Origin: Thozetella sp. PMI_491
Lineage: Eukaryota; Ascomycota; Sordariomycetes; Chaetosphaeriales; Chaetosphaeriaceae
DNA: 64,000 bases
Reading direction: 5' to 3'
Assembly (NCBI GenBank): GCA_021432635.1
Contig: MU270059.1
Coordinates: forward strand, 456,003-520,002
The notes beneath the pieces were generated by a model. The model ran no database searches and was not told the origin of the DNA. It saw only the letters and a list, made by a program, of their open reading frames with translations. Position numbers and translations under genes: made by a program. Below, piece by piece: positions 20,247 through 31,729 of this stretch (position 1 is the first letter of the stretch; each line of letters opens with the position of its first letter).

Positions 20247-21633
20247 TCAGTAACCCTTTCCAGGCCTCCTCTCGCCAGCGCCCTCCACACCCTTAGCAAA
20301 ATCCAGCTCCCGTTGCATAGCTTCGATCAATGCGCTCTGGTCTGGGATGATTGAGACCATGTCGAAACCCTGTTCAGCGCGCAAGCGTGCTTGGGCCCCA
20401 TCGGTGCCTATGTTTTTCTTGTCAGCTCCTTTCGCATAGTATAATTTTCCCTTGTGATTGCAAGGAAGATATGGACAGGAGACGCATACAAAAAATGGCT
20501 GCCTTCTTGCCAGCAGTCTTAGCGGCCTTCAGGGTGCGCTGGATGGCTGCTTCGTGCTCCTCACCACCCCGCACCACACCTAGCTGCTTAGCGAGGTCAA
20601 ACGGACCTAGCACCCACACGGTTAGCTCAGAAACTCCCCCATCCCCCCCCTCCTCCCCACCCCCGCCGACCTTGTTCCGAGGGGCGGCGAACGCGGGGGT
20701 TCTGGTTGCGCAGGCTATGTATCGGCAGAGATTTCTTACCGATCAGGAGGCCGTCAAGGCCGTTCACATTGGCAATCTCCTCGACATTCTCTACTCCCGA
20801 TCTGGACTCGATTTGTACTAAAACCATCAGCTGGTCGTCGGCATTATTGTCGTACTGGTCCCCCGACTGGACTCCGGGGATTGAGTGTGACGCGTAAGAA
20901 GGTCCGTAGCCTCGGCTGCCCAGCGGAGGGTACTTGGAGTACTTGACGATGCGGCGGGCATCCTCCTGCATTCTTCGCGTCAGTATTGCTAGTGCAGTAG
21001 GGAATAAGACAAGATAACGGCTTCGTCCCGTAGTAGAAGAAGGATTAAAAAACCCCAAGTAAAGAGCGCGCGGAGAGCAGGCGGGAACGCACCGCGGAGT
21101 GGCACATTGGTGTCAAGATGCCATGGGCGCCAGAGTCGAGAGCGCGCTTAATCATCCATTCTTCATTCCATGGAACGCGAACTATCGGACTCGCGCCTTC
21201 ATGGCCGATGGCGGTGGCGAGCTGGAGGAGTTACCGTGGGTCAGCTTGCTCTGGTCTGGAAGAATGGCCGCAATGGCGTGCGCAGAAAGAAAGGGGCGGC
21301 GAGCCCTCGCACGACTGGGGGGCATTGAATACCTCGTAGAAATTTTGTTCCGCGATCAATCCGTGTTCACCATCTACCAAGACCCAGCTGAAGCCTCCGC
21401 CGGGCGTCTTAGACGTGGATCGGAGAATTGAGCGGGCGGCACCGGCGCTCGGGAGGCTGAGTAGACGAGCTATGTCAGCTGCAGGCCTGCACATGTAGGA
21501 GAAAGACCAGTCTAGTAAGTCATGCAGTGCCAGAGCGGCCAGAGCTGCAAGGAGCGAGGACTGACGTTAACCAGAAACCGTATGCCGTTGATTGGCTCTT
21601 GAAGGAGGTGCGGATTGGGGTGTCAAGCGACAT
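20247..21633 (-). CDS. HpcH/HpaI family class II aldolase (2-keto-3-deoxy-acid aldolase type)
   Basis: Cleaves 2-keto-3-deoxy acids to pyruvate plus an aldehyde in this family. Six exons fit with all frames kept: 21566-21633, 21333-21456, 21093-21221, 20740-20965, 20490-20606 and 20247-20407, giving 274 residues, close to bacterial HpaI/YfaU/RhmA. Visible marks: DGEHG with the catalytic-base His, the IVRVP strand, KRALDSGAHGI, SRGYGP with the pyruvate-binding Arg, VQIESRSG with the metal-binding Glu, and LLIGPFDLA with the metal-binding Asp. All key residues are present. No signal peptide, so cytosolic. It is divergent from the lactonase-type gene, 1.3 kb away, and a second, decayed paralogue lies at 37.6 kb. 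Role in a non-phosphorylating sugar-acid pathway is inferred. Confidence 0.9.
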
Positions 21634-22777
21634 CTTTTCTCGTCAAGGTCGATTGCTTGTCGTATTCCTTGAATTCTCTGATTTCGGCCTCGAGGTTCGA
21701 GGGATGGCTTGCTCGGGAATCGGTTGTTAGATATTGGGTGTTGTTTGGTCGTCAGGGTAAAGGGGCTACTGTCCTGTGAGCCGGTAAATTGTGTGCAGGA
21801 TGTGAGCTGGTGCGTCTAGCGGGGAGACGATTCGCAGATGCGCCATTTCGCTCTTAAGATCTGCAAATACCGCTTTCGAGAAAAGGCCGAGCCACGCTGT
21901 AGAGTGGACATAGTGGGGTGATTGCCCACTAAACCTAGCTCGCCGAGAATCGGAGCATAAGTTGTGAGTGACCCGCTCTCTAGACTTCGGCGTCGCCGCC
22001 TTAGTCCAAGGCCATGAAGTTGCTCGATCCTAGTAGTTTCTTAGTATCTCATAGGGATAGGGCCGGGCTTCGTCTTGTTACCCTCTACCGGTCGTCAGCC
22101 TTGTGTGCGTTTCCATTGGGGCTGATAGGACATAGAAGAGGGGTCGTTATTAAATCCTGATATGCTGAGTATTTTGGACTGTTAACCACGCCAAGGCTTC
22201 TCCGGCGTGTTGACTTGTTCGACTGCCAAGTCGACTATTTCGGCGGCCATGCTCAACTAATTAAACTTAGCCTTGAAATATTATTTCTTCTTGTATGCAG
22301 AGAAAGGAGCTATTGCCTGGGAAGCGTACCACGTGCATCGATTTAGCTTTCAACGCCTCATCTCCTTAAGAAATATAGACGGATACAAGTAAGTCAGTCC
22401 GCTGGATTTATGATAACCTTATATATCAAAGCTTCCGGCCGGGTTAAATATTGTCGCACACGGCTTCTAGAGAACATCGCATTGGTTCGTATTGCTCCTG
22501 GAGATGTGACGCAAAAGCCTAGGGAACGAAACATAACCTCCAGAGAAACGATTACATTTGCAGTATAAATCTTCTCCCAACTCGCATCAAATATCGTTGC
22601 CAATAAAACTGTCTCAGTTTTATCCCTATTTATATGTGTCCTATTCTTCCCAGTTACTTAAGAAGTTCTACTTGTCTAACTACACTACGTGGACAAGCAG
22701 CCGGACCAAGGCTCGCCATATCAAACGACGCAAAGGACTTTTGACGCGGATTCAAGTTTCAGATAAATCAACCATTG

Positions 22778-22812
<35 letters not shown>

Positions 22813-22975
22813 AATATGGAAGTGCCGCTTAGCACCAAGTTTAATCTGAGCGGGTAATTTAATCGCTTCCCCGCTTGGATACCGCTGCTTATAAGAGCAA
22901 CGCGTTTGCCCATGGAGCCGGTGTAGCTCTCGAGTTGGGCTCCAGAGCTGAATCGCTTCTAAAATTTGCTAAGAG
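21634..22975. promoter_or_regulatory. Divergent intergenic region between aldolase and lactonase-type genes
   Basis: About 1.34 kb with no credible gene, holding both promoters of a divergent pair of putative pathway genes. A 28-base T run sits at 22781-22808. An 83-bp flank before the ATG at 22976 includes a TTATAAG at about 22889-22895, a possible TATA element. Confidence 0.4.
22781..22808. repeat. Homopolymer of 28 T
   Basis: Uninterrupted T run about 170 bp upstream of the amidohydrolase-type gene. Poly(dA:dT) tracts of this sort exclude nucleosomes in fungal promoters; equally it could be the A tail of a dead retroelement on the opposite strand, but no element body is visible next to it. 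Confidence 0.8.
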
Positions 22976-23896
22976 ATGGCAGATCTCGTCCCAAGCGGCG
23001 CCTGGGATTCCCACATCCACGCCCTAGACCCCGACAGCTTCCGGTACATCACACCACGATACTGCACACCGCCGCCTGCGCCTATCGCTCGCTACCCGGC
23101 GTCGACGACAGGCTGTCGAAACATTGTTATCAGCCATGCATCCATGCAAGGGCCATCTTTTGCCCCAATCCTAGATATCTTGGAGCAAGGACCGGCACTT
23201 GGACTCACTTTGCGCGCCCTAGTCAGCATCGAGAACCCGGAGACGGTCAATGACGCAGATCTCGATGCCTTGCATGCTGCAGGGGTCCGTGGGAGCCGTC
23301 TATATATGACACTGAGGACCCAGAGTGATGCCGTCCTTGCCGAAAAAACACGCCTATTAGCCTCCCTTATAGAGAGACTAGCAGCCCGTTTTGCACGGCT
23401 GGGATGGGTCATCAGCATTGTGTGCCCCCTCACCGTCTGGGCCGCCCTTGACGCTGTCCTGCGCAACTTGGACCGGCGGGTGCCAGTCCTAGCGGATCAC
23501 TTCGGTTGTGCATTCCCTGGAGATGAGAGAAAGGAAGCGTTCCAAACATTCTTAGGCTTACTAAGAGACAGAAGGGTATGGGTGAAACTATCAGCATTTG
23601 ATAGACTGTACGAGCATACCGGTAGCGGAATGGACAGTATAGAGCCTCTCGTGAAGGCCTTTATCGAGACCGCTCCAGATCAAATCTTATATGGGACGGA
23701 CTGGCCCCATGTCGGGCCGGGTAAGCCAGTTGTTGAGGAAGATCATGCAAGCGGGGAGTTGGAACCGTTCAGGGTGGTGTCTGATGAAGACCACATTCGT
23801 ACACTTCGCAAATGGATTACCGACGATGAGACATGGAATAAGCTGTTCGTCGGAAACCCAAAGAAGATATTCTTTGGCAATGCAGCGAGCTGGTAG
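22976..23896 (+). CDS. Amidohydrolase-2 family hydrolase, lactonase-like (LigI / sugar-lactonase group)
   Basis: Single-exon, 306-residue metal-dependent hydrolase with a TIM-barrel layout. The HxH metal motif is in WDSHIHA (His13, His15), a later metal or substrate His lies in ADHFG (His175), and the catalytic Asp is Asp242 in GTDWPH. The protein ends in a NPKKIFF segment that corresponds to the usual C-terminal NPxRLY-type motif of the family. The group includes 2-pyrone-4,6-dicarboxylate lactonase (LigI) and sugar lactonases such as L-fuconolactonase. So ring opening of a lactone is the best guess, but other hydrolytic activities occur. No signal peptide; cytosolic. It is divergent from an intact aldolase gene and 6 kb from a sugar-acid dehydratase gene, which together would make the later steps of an aldonolactone pathway. 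Confidence 0.85.
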   Translation: MADLVPSGAWDSHIHALDPDSFRYITPRYCTPPPAPIARYPASTTGCRNIVISHASMQGPSFAPILDILEQGPALGLTLRALVSIENPETVNDADLDALHAAGVRGSRLYMTLRTQSDAVLAEKTRLLASLIERLAARFARLGWVISIVCPLTVWAALDAVLRNLDRRVPVLADHFGCAFPGDERKEAFQTFLGLLRDRRVWVKLSAFDRLYEHTGSGMDSIEPLVKAFIETAPDQILYGTDWPHVGPGKPVVEEDHASGELEPFRVVSDEDHIRTLRKWITDDETWNKLFVGNPKKIFFGNAASW

Positions 23897-26068
23897 GAGT
23901 GCTTCCACAGCAAATTGCACCTAGGATCAACTGAGAGGCGACACTCGACCCGATATCCTAGTTCATCTTATTAAAACACACATTTTTGAGGGCTTCTTTA
24001 CTTGTAGAGCGGTATGATATATGTTAGTGTCTTGTAGTCGCTTATAGTTCCGAGGATAGCCACGAGCAGAGCAAGAGCCTGACGCACTTTGAGGTGCAGG
24101 CGGCGAGGACTCGTGGGCTATTCGCCCGACTAGATACTACACTTATACCTAGTACATGGTGAGATAAATTTTCTCGTAAATGAAATAATCGCGTCTTGTG
24201 GATTTTAAATTTTGATCTAGACAAGAAACCGCTATGGAAGCATGCTGTCGTCATGCCACACGCAACCAAGCTCTGTCCTCTTGGCAGTGGGGCTTGCCTT
24301 CGAAGCTTCAACGTAGAGTTGTGAGATTGAACTTGTATAGGGCGGAATTGGAATCATAGATGCGCCTGTAAGAGAACATCTCTCCTTGTAAGCTAGGAGC
24401 TATGGAGCACAGTTCCGGAGCGCCTAACGTAGCAAACATTCAGCGATTAGGACCTAATGTGTGAAGGACGTAGCTTGTTTAACAGTGAGAGAAATATTTC
24501 CCCTTATGGAAGCTGTGATCCATTGTCCTAGAGCGGGGCGTCTTTGCAAACGTGGCCATGTTTTGGGCTGTAATTGCTTGCCGCTATTTCACGTGGCCAC
24601 GTGGAGGATTCCACTCGCTACTTGAAATCGCCACTGCACTGACCGAGCTAACTTGGGCCAAGCAAGGTACTTTAACCCCTGTCAAAACTCCGGTTTTTTA
24701 ACTTCGAACCCTGCGCCGCAGGTAATCTACCCAATCTGTGCGGTGACCACTCTCCTTCCTCTCTCCTGTGCTTGGTGTTTATTCAGCATATCTGGATACC
24801 ATATGGGAGGATAAGCTCACTGCCGTCTCTGATGCTAGTGCTCACTAACTACCATCGGACTCGGCATTTTTCCAAGGTCCATGTCCCGCGTATCGCGACA
24901 AATGCATAGCCCACCTTCCTGATCTGCGCATCCCTGCAAAAGCAGATGGCCCAAGTGCCGCCGGTCTAGAAGCAAAATGGCATGTGGCAGGCCATCATAA
25001 CACTTGCGATCCGCATCATTTCCCCTGAGCACCAGTACTACCTAAATCGGCTGCCGTCCCCTTACCGAATCCCACCCACACCCACTTGGCCATTGCCACG
25101 AATGGTGGGACAGCGTGCCATCGCGGAAGGCTTATTTCAACCTCGGCTTTCTTCAGAGCGAGGCGGGACTCAGCCAATCAATCGCCTGCACGGGCCAGGT
25201 TGCGGTCTCTGCAATCTTATAGCCCGCTTCAGCTGAGGAAGGGCAGTTTACCGAGAGTCCAATCCTATGATCCCCACAGAGTGTTGATCTCATCCTACGA
25301 AAGCCGGGCTGCCTCATTCATTCTAGCTTCTATGGCAACACCGAAGCTAATACTATTGCTCATCTCACATGCCACCATAGCTTTCTCGACTTTTCGGCAC
25401 CGTCCTATCCACCGCAATGATACGAGGAAGTCTCAACCCAAAAAAAAAGTGAAATGTTGATTGAATGCTAGACCACCAAAGATCACGCATGGTCAACGAT
25501 TCAGTCTTTACAATCGAACTAAACAGGCATAGCGGCTATTCCTATGAGGCTGATAGCACCCTACATTCGTAACGGCTCCTATTCGGCAACTTCATCTGGC
25601 GTTTTCGCGGAATACTTGCGGTATACCACTGTAGGGTAGTACTCCTTAGCTTGGCATTTCCAACTGCCGTTCTTGGCACCTTCCAACTGCCGTTCTTGGC
25701 GTTTACAGTTCATTTTCTGGCATGGATGAAACCCTTGGGTAGTGGTTACTTCTTTGGGAACCGAATGGTTGTCCAGTTGACAGTTATGTAGCGTGCGTAA
25801 GTTCTAGCGGGTCATCCCACGATACGACTTTCAGCATCCGAGCCGCTAAGGTGGAAATAGTTTCTCCTTCGGTGCTATGAGTTGATCCGGCTCATATGAT
25901 AGTAGTCACAATTACAGACTATGTCCGAACAACGACAGTGTATAAAGCGCACTGAGGGACGTCGTCATGGTCCAGTTCCCTTATCATCTTTCACTCAGAG
26001 CCGCCCAGACCGCATTGCCCTTAACCTTTATCTATCTTCGATAGCCCTTCGTCTCCCTGTGTGCAAAG
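23897..26068. other. Long gene-free stretch before the protease gene
   Basis: About 2.2 kb with short unrecognised ORFs only. From 24700 to 25460 one plus-strand frame reads fairly protein-like but has stops and no recognisable family, so no gene is called. A 20-bp unit TTCCAACTGCCGTTCTTGGC occurs twice, at about 25658-25677 and 25681-25700. The right end is the protease promoter. Confidence 0.4.
25658..25700. repeat. Short tandem duplication, 20-bp unit
   Basis: The 20-bp string TTCCAACTGCCGTTCTTGGC is present twice with three bases between copies, about 370 bp upstream of the protease ATG. It may be replication slippage or a doubled binding site; nothing further can be said. Confidence 0.75.
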
Positions 26069-27354
26069 ATGCAGACATTTGGTGCCTTCCTTGTTTCTTT
26101 CCTCGCGGCAAGCGGCCTCGTGGCCGCCATGCCTGCCACCACGAAGATCGGGGTCCCATCTCAGAAGGGTCAATACTCAGTGACCACCACTCGCAATCCC
26201 AACGCTAGGCGCAATGGTGCCATTGCCAGGGAGAAGATATACATGAAGTATGGCAAGCCCGTCCCGGCCGACGTTGCGGCGGCGGCGGAAAGGGCCAGGG
26301 CCAATGCTCGCAAGCGGTCGACAGGTTCCGCGACCACCACGTCGGTCGATAGTGACCTCGAGTGGCTCACTCCTGTACAAATCGGCACTCCGGCACAGAC
26401 GCTGAACCTAGACTTCGACACTGGTTCGTCGGATCTTTGGGTGTTTAGCTCCGAGACGACCGGTTCCACCGGCAGCCACACCAAGTACAAGCCATCCTCG
26501 TCGTCGACCTCTAAAAAGCTATCAGGTGCGACCTGGAGCATTACATATGGCGATAACAGTTCGAGCAGTGGTGATGTGTATACCGATGTTGTTACGGTTG
26601 GCGGTTTGACTGTTACCAGCCAGGCAGTTGAGTCGGCGAAGAAGGTTTCATCGGCCTTCGTCCAGGACCCCAGCGACGGCTTGCTTGGGCTCGCATTTAG
26701 CAGCATCAACACTGTCCAGCCCACACAGCAAAACACCTTCTTCGATAACGCTAAGTCAAGCCTGAACTCAGCCCTTTTTACTGCCGACCTAAAGCACGAG
26801 GGTGGTACGTACTTTGATTGCTTGTAAACTCCTAACAATACTCGAACAACTGCTTACTAAAAAAAATTTCCTTTTCGTTTGCAGCCGGCAAATACAACTT
26901 TGGCTATATTGACACCTCCGCCTACACCGGTAGTATCACCTACACTACTGTAGATAGCAGCCAGGGCTTCTGGGGCTTCACCTCGAAGGTTGGCAGCAGC
27001 ACTGTGAAGGGTATCGCCGACACTGGTACTACCCTGCTCGCCCTCAGCGACACGATCGTCAACAACTACTATAGCAGTGTGAGCTCGGCCCAATACAACG
27101 AGAACGCTGGTGGCATTTCTTTCGATTGTAGCGAGGATCTTCCCGACTTTCAATTTAAGATCGGCAGCACTACTTTCACCATCCCAGCAGAGTACCTGAA
27201 CTTTGGCGAGAACGAGGACGGCTCTTGCTTCGGTGGGCTGCAGAGTGATGCTGATGTTGGAATTTCTATCTATGGCGACATTGCACTCAAGGCCGCCTTC
27301 GTCGTCTTCGACGCCGGTAACAACAGACTTGGTTGGGCTAACAAGAACCTATGA
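26069..27354 (+). CDS. Secreted pepsin-like aspartic protease (A1, aspergillopepsin/penicillopepsin type)
   Basis: Extracellular acid endopeptidase. Two exons, 26069-26804 and 26885-27354, flank an 80-bp intron (GTACGT..CAG) in the position common to fungal pepsins; product 401 residues. Residues 1-20 are a signal peptide (cut after LVAA), followed by a propeptide to about residue 85, where ARKRSTG offers a Lys-Arg site for Kex2-type maturation. Mature part: active-site Asp117 in [10 protein letters not shown] and Asp291 in ADTGTTLL, with the flap Tyr in ITYGDNS. A Cys pair (FDCSE and SCFGG) forms the usual C-terminal disulphide. The end RLGWANKN is typical. All catalytic parts are intact. 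It sits between putative catabolic genes, but secreted protease and sugar-acid steps are not obviously linked. Confidence 0.95.
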
Positions 27355-27920
27355 CTTGGCTGACGCGAGGGGCTAAGTGCTGTATCGACATATTATTCTA
27401 AACGTATATAAATTTACAATAGAGACAGTTTGGACAAGTAAATGAGAGCAATGACGGGCTGAATGGATCCAGAGATGGTCTAACTACAAGATTCCATACC
27501 TAAATATTAGGTAGAATTCCAACCGCAGGTGAAGTTGTGGTATGAACACAGAGTAAAGCCCCAACTTATAACCATGAATAACCGGAATATGATCAAAAAT
27601 GTGTATAGAAGATTCCGTAGTGCACAAATCTGATGGCTACCCCGGACGACGGGCTGCTGTGGCCGATGGAGTTCGCCTCGGCCGCCCAAAGGGTTTCCTA
27701 CGGAGCAGATTCCGCAAGAGAAGGGAAGAATCGTGTATGGCCTCTACAAAGCTGCTGATGGGTCCCGTATTGATAACTCGGATATACTTATCTAGGTAGT
27801 TATGGTATACTAATTAAAGGAGGAAATATCACAAAGATGCATGTAACAGAGATGACTGGAACAAAGCTTGCATATTAACACCCGTGTAGAGTTGCCTACG
27901 TGGCTCAGCCATACGCGGCT
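27355..27920. other. Convergent 3' region
   Basis: About 570 bp between the protease gene and the broken MFS gene. AT-rich patches; no gene recognised. Confidence 0.35.
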
Positions 27921-28779
27921 TCAATAGACATAGAAATTAGTCTCGTACGGGTTAGCTTTCTTCATCTTCTTATTCTGCCTCTTTAATGCAATCTTCAGGA
28001 CCCATGCAAGAGCCATGCAGCCTGCTGAGCAAGCAATGCTGGCCATCCATGCAGGGAGATATCGCAGACCGTCGGAAGATGGCCAGACATATAGCATGTA
28101 GAGGGACGACGTATTGCCGAGTGAGTTGGAAATCGCGATAGCTACCGCCTTCTTTTCATTTGTTTGTCCGAGGTAGCTGAGACCCAGCCCAAGATGATGT
28201 TGTTGACCCTAAAGGTGAAGCCGGCAAAGAGGAAGACGCCAAACAAGCGGGCAGCAATGTTGAGGGTGGCAGCAGCGAGGGTGAAGCCGACGATGACGAT
28301 GCACTTGTAGACAGTGATATACCAGGTTCGTTCGTTGAAGCGACCGGAGCTGTATGCGATGACAACGGTCATGATAGCAGCGTAGAAGTAAGGAGGGAAT
28401 GTCAGAACGAGGCTGATAATATTGCCGTAGCCCAGGCCTTGGATGACCGTCGGCAGAAAATTCTGGAAGCTGATGGAAGAGACGTGGAAGTTGTACACAC
28501 CCAAGTACGCCAGTCCGAGAGCGCTTCCTGGAGGCCTGTCCAGACGCCGGTGCCGGCCAACGTTGAACTGGCCTGAATTCTTGCTGGTGGCAGCGATTGT
28601 TTCGGTCGCCATAACGGTGGAGGCGGAGGAAGGTGTATTTGGGTAACTATATATTCGGCTCTAAGGCATTGGGTTATGCTGAGGCGTAACGCAGTGATTT
28701 CCTTGCAAGACGGTACGGCCAAAGATGGGCACCGGAAGGATAGCACGAGGTTAGATGCGCAGCCAGCAATCGACGGCAT
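27921..28779 (-). pseudogene. Broken MFS transporter gene (allantoate permease / ACS type), C-terminal half only
   Basis: Three successive minus-strand frames encode pieces of a Dal5-type anion:cation symporter. WTGLQEALSDWRTW (about 28505-28545) is the central-loop to helix-7 start. SISFQNFLPTVIQGLGY and helices 8-10 follow (28180-28500). GQTNEKKAVAIAISNSLGN and the last two helices run to a TGA at 27921-27923. The frame changes near 28495, between WRTW and YNFHV, and again near 28172, where one base is missing before GQTNEKK. The six N-terminal helices are not found upstream: the region to 28780 has no matching frame. Lack of half of the gene makes true decay more likely than assembly error. 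The intact carriers elsewhere in the window are not close enough copies to be its source. Confidence 0.75.
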
Positions 28780-29794
28780 GTGGTTTTATAGCCAAATGCG
28801 CGACCCCTGGAGACCTAAGGCATAATTTGTTCCTCTCCCTCTGATCGAAGGGAGGAACCTGGGCAGCGCGTCCTAGTCTCAGCTGCTTGCGTCCAGATCC
28901 CACAGGTTACGGGATGTACGAAGGGATGAGGGCCCCTGACAACGGCATGGTCGTCGACACACCGCCCTCCTAGGGCGCTCGTAGTCCAAGAAGAATCTGG
29001 GGTTTAGCACATAGCTCAAAGCCTCCAAAGCCCGGTCGTCTGGAGTCTCTACCAATGAGATCCCCGCATTAAGGGAAAGGGGCAGGTCGTGTATTGGTGG
29101 GAGGCCAAGAAGCTAACCCCACGCTATGGGCTAAATGGGCCAAATCGACCAAATCGACCAAGGTCCTCGCCCTGGCAACTCCGCATTCCCCCACGCTACT
29201 CAACTCCACTCTCGCCCCCAGGCTCAACCCCACCCTCTCCGCACTACTTCTCTAGAACAGCTCTGACAGCCTCACTGTGCAGTAAAGCCTGTTTCGATGA
29301 GACGTTGGTTAAGTCATGTGTTCATGCCCTCCAAATTGCCTGTTAGAGCCTGCTAAGCCCGCGTCTTAACACTGAGGAGGATCCATATTCCGCGATCCTC
29401 TCCTCCCTTAGACCCCCACACTACGGCGAATTAGGCGGTTCTCAGCATGAGTGAGGGTAGCATGACACAACCAACTGCGCAGGGTACAGGATGACCATCC
29501 CTCAACCTCGCTCGAGCTAGCACGTCCCCCAAGGACCCTGTTTTCCTGGGCCCTCTAAAAGGGTAGCCATGACGAAGCAACTCCGGTTTCGCAACAGGTC
29601 ATGGTGGGCGAGCGATTCGAAGCTGATATTTACTTCTGGACTCGCGGCCTTGATCACACGCTTGTCTTTTCCTCCAATCTGCTCTGGAAGCATCCGCTTT
29701 GGTTCCGGCCTACTGTGCTCGACAACTCAACCACGTTAGTGAATGCTCTTGCCTCTCGTGTTCATAAAAACGGCATAGAAGTTGGTTTTCCACG
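28780..29794. other. Gene-free stretch; promoter of the dehydratase gene
   Basis: About 1 kb. A CCAAATCGA unit is doubled near 29142-29159 (…CCAAATCGACCAAATCGACC…). Short ORFs at 29089-29346 and 29601-29999 show no family. The last 200 bp must contain the dehydratase promoter or a 5' exon that I cannot define. Confidence 0.35.
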
Positions 29795-31729
29795 ATGGCG
29801 TGCGAAATCCCCTGCAATGGCTGTAGCAAAGAGTGTGGTGACCGCCCCGTGGCGGACATGGAGGACTACGCCGCCGAGCTGCGCCAGCTACGGGCGAGAT
29901 CTAAAGAGCTGGAGCAACTCATCTCAAGAAGCAAAGTTGGCGACCAGTCACGCCTCCGATCGGAGGAATGGTTCAATCGCGACGACGAATATGGTCTAAG
30001 CCTAGTTTACATGGACAGGTATCTTAACTTCGGGCTCACGAAGGAAGAGCTCATGTCGAAGAAGCCGATCATTGGCATCGCACAGACGGGATCCGACATC
30101 GCACCCTGCAATAGGCACCATCTCATCCTGGCGAAGCGCGTGCGAGAGGGTATTCGAACCGCGGGCGGGGTCGCGCTGGAGTTCCCGACACACCCGATCC
30201 AGGAGTCCGGAAGGCGGCCCTCGCCCACGCTCGATCGGAATCTCTTGTATCTCGCCTTAGTAGAGATCCTACATGGCTATCCTCTGGACGGAATCGTGCT
30301 GCTGACCGGCTGCGACAAGACGACGCCAGCGTGCTTGATGGCTGCGGCTTCTATGAACATCCCGGCCATCTGCCTCAACGTCGGACCGATGCTAAACGGA
30401 TGGCTCGACAACGATAGAATCGGGACGGGAACCATCATGTGGAAAGCCCGCGAGCTTCATGCCGCCGGCGAGATCACTACGGACGGATACATCGACATGG
30501 TTACTAAGGGGAGCCCCTCGGTTGGCCACTGTAACACCATGGGCACTGCATCCACCATGAACCTTCTGGCAGAGGCGCTTGGCATGGCGCTCCCGGGATC
30601 AGCTGCAATCCCTGCTCCATACCGGGAGCGTGGCCAGATGGCATACAAGACCGGCCTGCAGATCGTGGAAATGGTCGAGCAGGACCGTAAACCTTCTGAC
30701 ATCCTGACCCGCGAGGCGTTCGAGAACGCTATCGCCGCCAATACGGCTATCGGAGGAAGTACGAATGCTCCAATCCACCTCAACGCTATCGCAAAGCACA
30801 TCGGTGTGCCCCTCGACCTTGACGACTGGGACCGCATCGGCCATTCGCTTCCTCTGCTGGCCAATGTTCAGCCGGCTGGTTCGATGCTCATGGAAGAATT
30901 CTTCCGTGCTGGTGGTCTACCGGCCGTGATGGCCGAGCTCGCTGCCTCTAGTCGGCTCCCACACCCAGACTCACTCACTTGTAACGGCCGTACTATGGGA
31001 GAGAACATCACGTCGGAGGGCGGCCTGACATGGGACCGCGTGACTATCAAGAAATTCGACGAGCCGCTTAAAGAGCACGCAGGCTTCCTCCATCTCAAGG
31101 GTAACCTCTTCGACTCGGCTATTATGAAGACGTCAGTCATCTCGCCCCAGTTCCGCAAGGAATTTCTCGAGAACCCGAACGACCCGAACACATTTGAATG
31201 CCCGGTGGCCGTCTTCGATGGGCCTGAAGACTACAGCAGACGCCTTGAGACTGCTCCCATTACAGCTCGGACCATCCTCGTAATGCGCGGCGTGGGCCCG
31301 CTAGGGTTCCCCGGTGCGGCGGAGGTTGTGAATATGCACGCGCCCGGACACCTGCTCAAGCAGGGCGTGCGAGATTTGCCCTGCATCGGCGATGGGAGGC
31401 AGTCTGGTACCTCTGGATGCCCGTCTATCCTCAACGCAACGCCGGAAGCTGCCGATGGCGGCAACCTCGCGATCTTGTGCGATGGCGACATGCTGCGCGT
31501 GGATTTAAACAAGCGCACCGTCAACATTATGATATCTGACACCGAAATTGAGAGCCGGAGGCAGGAGCTGGAGGCTCGGGGTGGATACCATGGCCCGCCC
31601 AGTCAGACGCCTTGGCAGGATCTTTTCAGGAGAGAAGTCGGAGGCCTGAGCGGGGGTATGGTGATGAAGCGTGCGGTCCAATTCCAGCGCATTGCCCAGA
31701 AAGAACGGGCTCCGAGGGACAACCATTAA
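29795..31729 (+). CDS. IlvD/Edd family sugar-acid dehydratase (aldonate dehydratase type)
   Basis: Dehydrates a sugar acid to its 2-keto-3-deoxy form using an iron-sulphur cluster; cytosol or mitochondrion. Single exon, 644 residues, start at 29795. Residues about 55-640 align by eye with the L-arabinonate/D-xylonate dehydratase branch rather than dihydroxyacid dehydratase of isoleucine-valine synthesis; [14 protein letters not shown] and [12 protein letters not shown] are typical of that branch. Cluster ligands are Cys105 (APCNRHH), Cys173 ([10 protein letters not shown]) and Cys246 (GHCNTMG). Residues 1-50 are an unusual leader: three clustered Cys (CNGCSKEC) followed by a charged helix with heptad-like Leu. 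It might be a metal site, or mis-assigned 5' sequence, as Met21 or Met73 could also start translation. It is tail to tail with the C2H2 regulator and 6 kb from the lactonase-type gene. Confidence 0.88.
   Translation: MACEIPCNGCSKECGDRPVADMEDYAAELRQLRARSKELEQLISRSKVGDQSRLRSEEWFNRDDEYGLSLVYMDRYLNFGLTKEELMSKKPIIGIAQTGSDIAPCNRHHLILAKRVREGIRTAGGVALEFPTHPIQESGRRPSPTLDRNLLYLALVEILHGYPLDGIVLLTGCDKTTPACLMAAASMNIPAICLNVGPMLNGWLDNDRIGTGTIMWKARELHAAGEITTDGYIDMVTKGSPSVGHCNTMGTASTMNLLAEALGMALPGSAAIPAPYRERGQMAYKTGLQIVEMVEQDRKPSDILTREAFENAIAANTAIGGSTNAPIHLNAIAKHIGVPLDLDDWDRIGHSLPLLANVQPAGSMLMEEFFRAGGLPAVMAELAASSRLPHPDSLTCNGRTMGENITSEGGLTWDRVTIKKFDEPLKEHAGFLHLKGNLFDSAIMKTSVISPQFRKEFLENPNDPNTFECPVAVFDGPEDYSRRLETAPITARTILVMRGVGPLGFPGAAEVVNMHAPGHLLKQGVRDLPCIGDGRQSGTSGCPSILNATPEAADGGNLAILCDGDMLRVDLNKRTVNIMISDTEIESRRQELEARGGYHGPPSQTPWQDLFRREVGGLSGGMVMKRAVQFQRIAQKERAPRDNH

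Noticed and set aside
20351-20821. 156-codon plus-strand ORF over the first aldolase
   Set aside because: It is antisense to exons and introns of the well-supported minus-strand HpcH/HpaI gene.
24700-24760. Possible tRNA from a TTCGAACCCTGC segment
   Set aside because: No matching acceptor stem, D arm or anticodon arm could be folded around it.
24700-25460. Possible gene in a protein-like plus-strand frame
   Set aside because: Stops interrupt it, no family or splice chain was found, and base composition is unremarkable.
29601-29999. 132-codon plus ORF at the dehydratase start
   Set aside because: Overlaps the dehydratase N-terminus in another frame and has no recognisable features.
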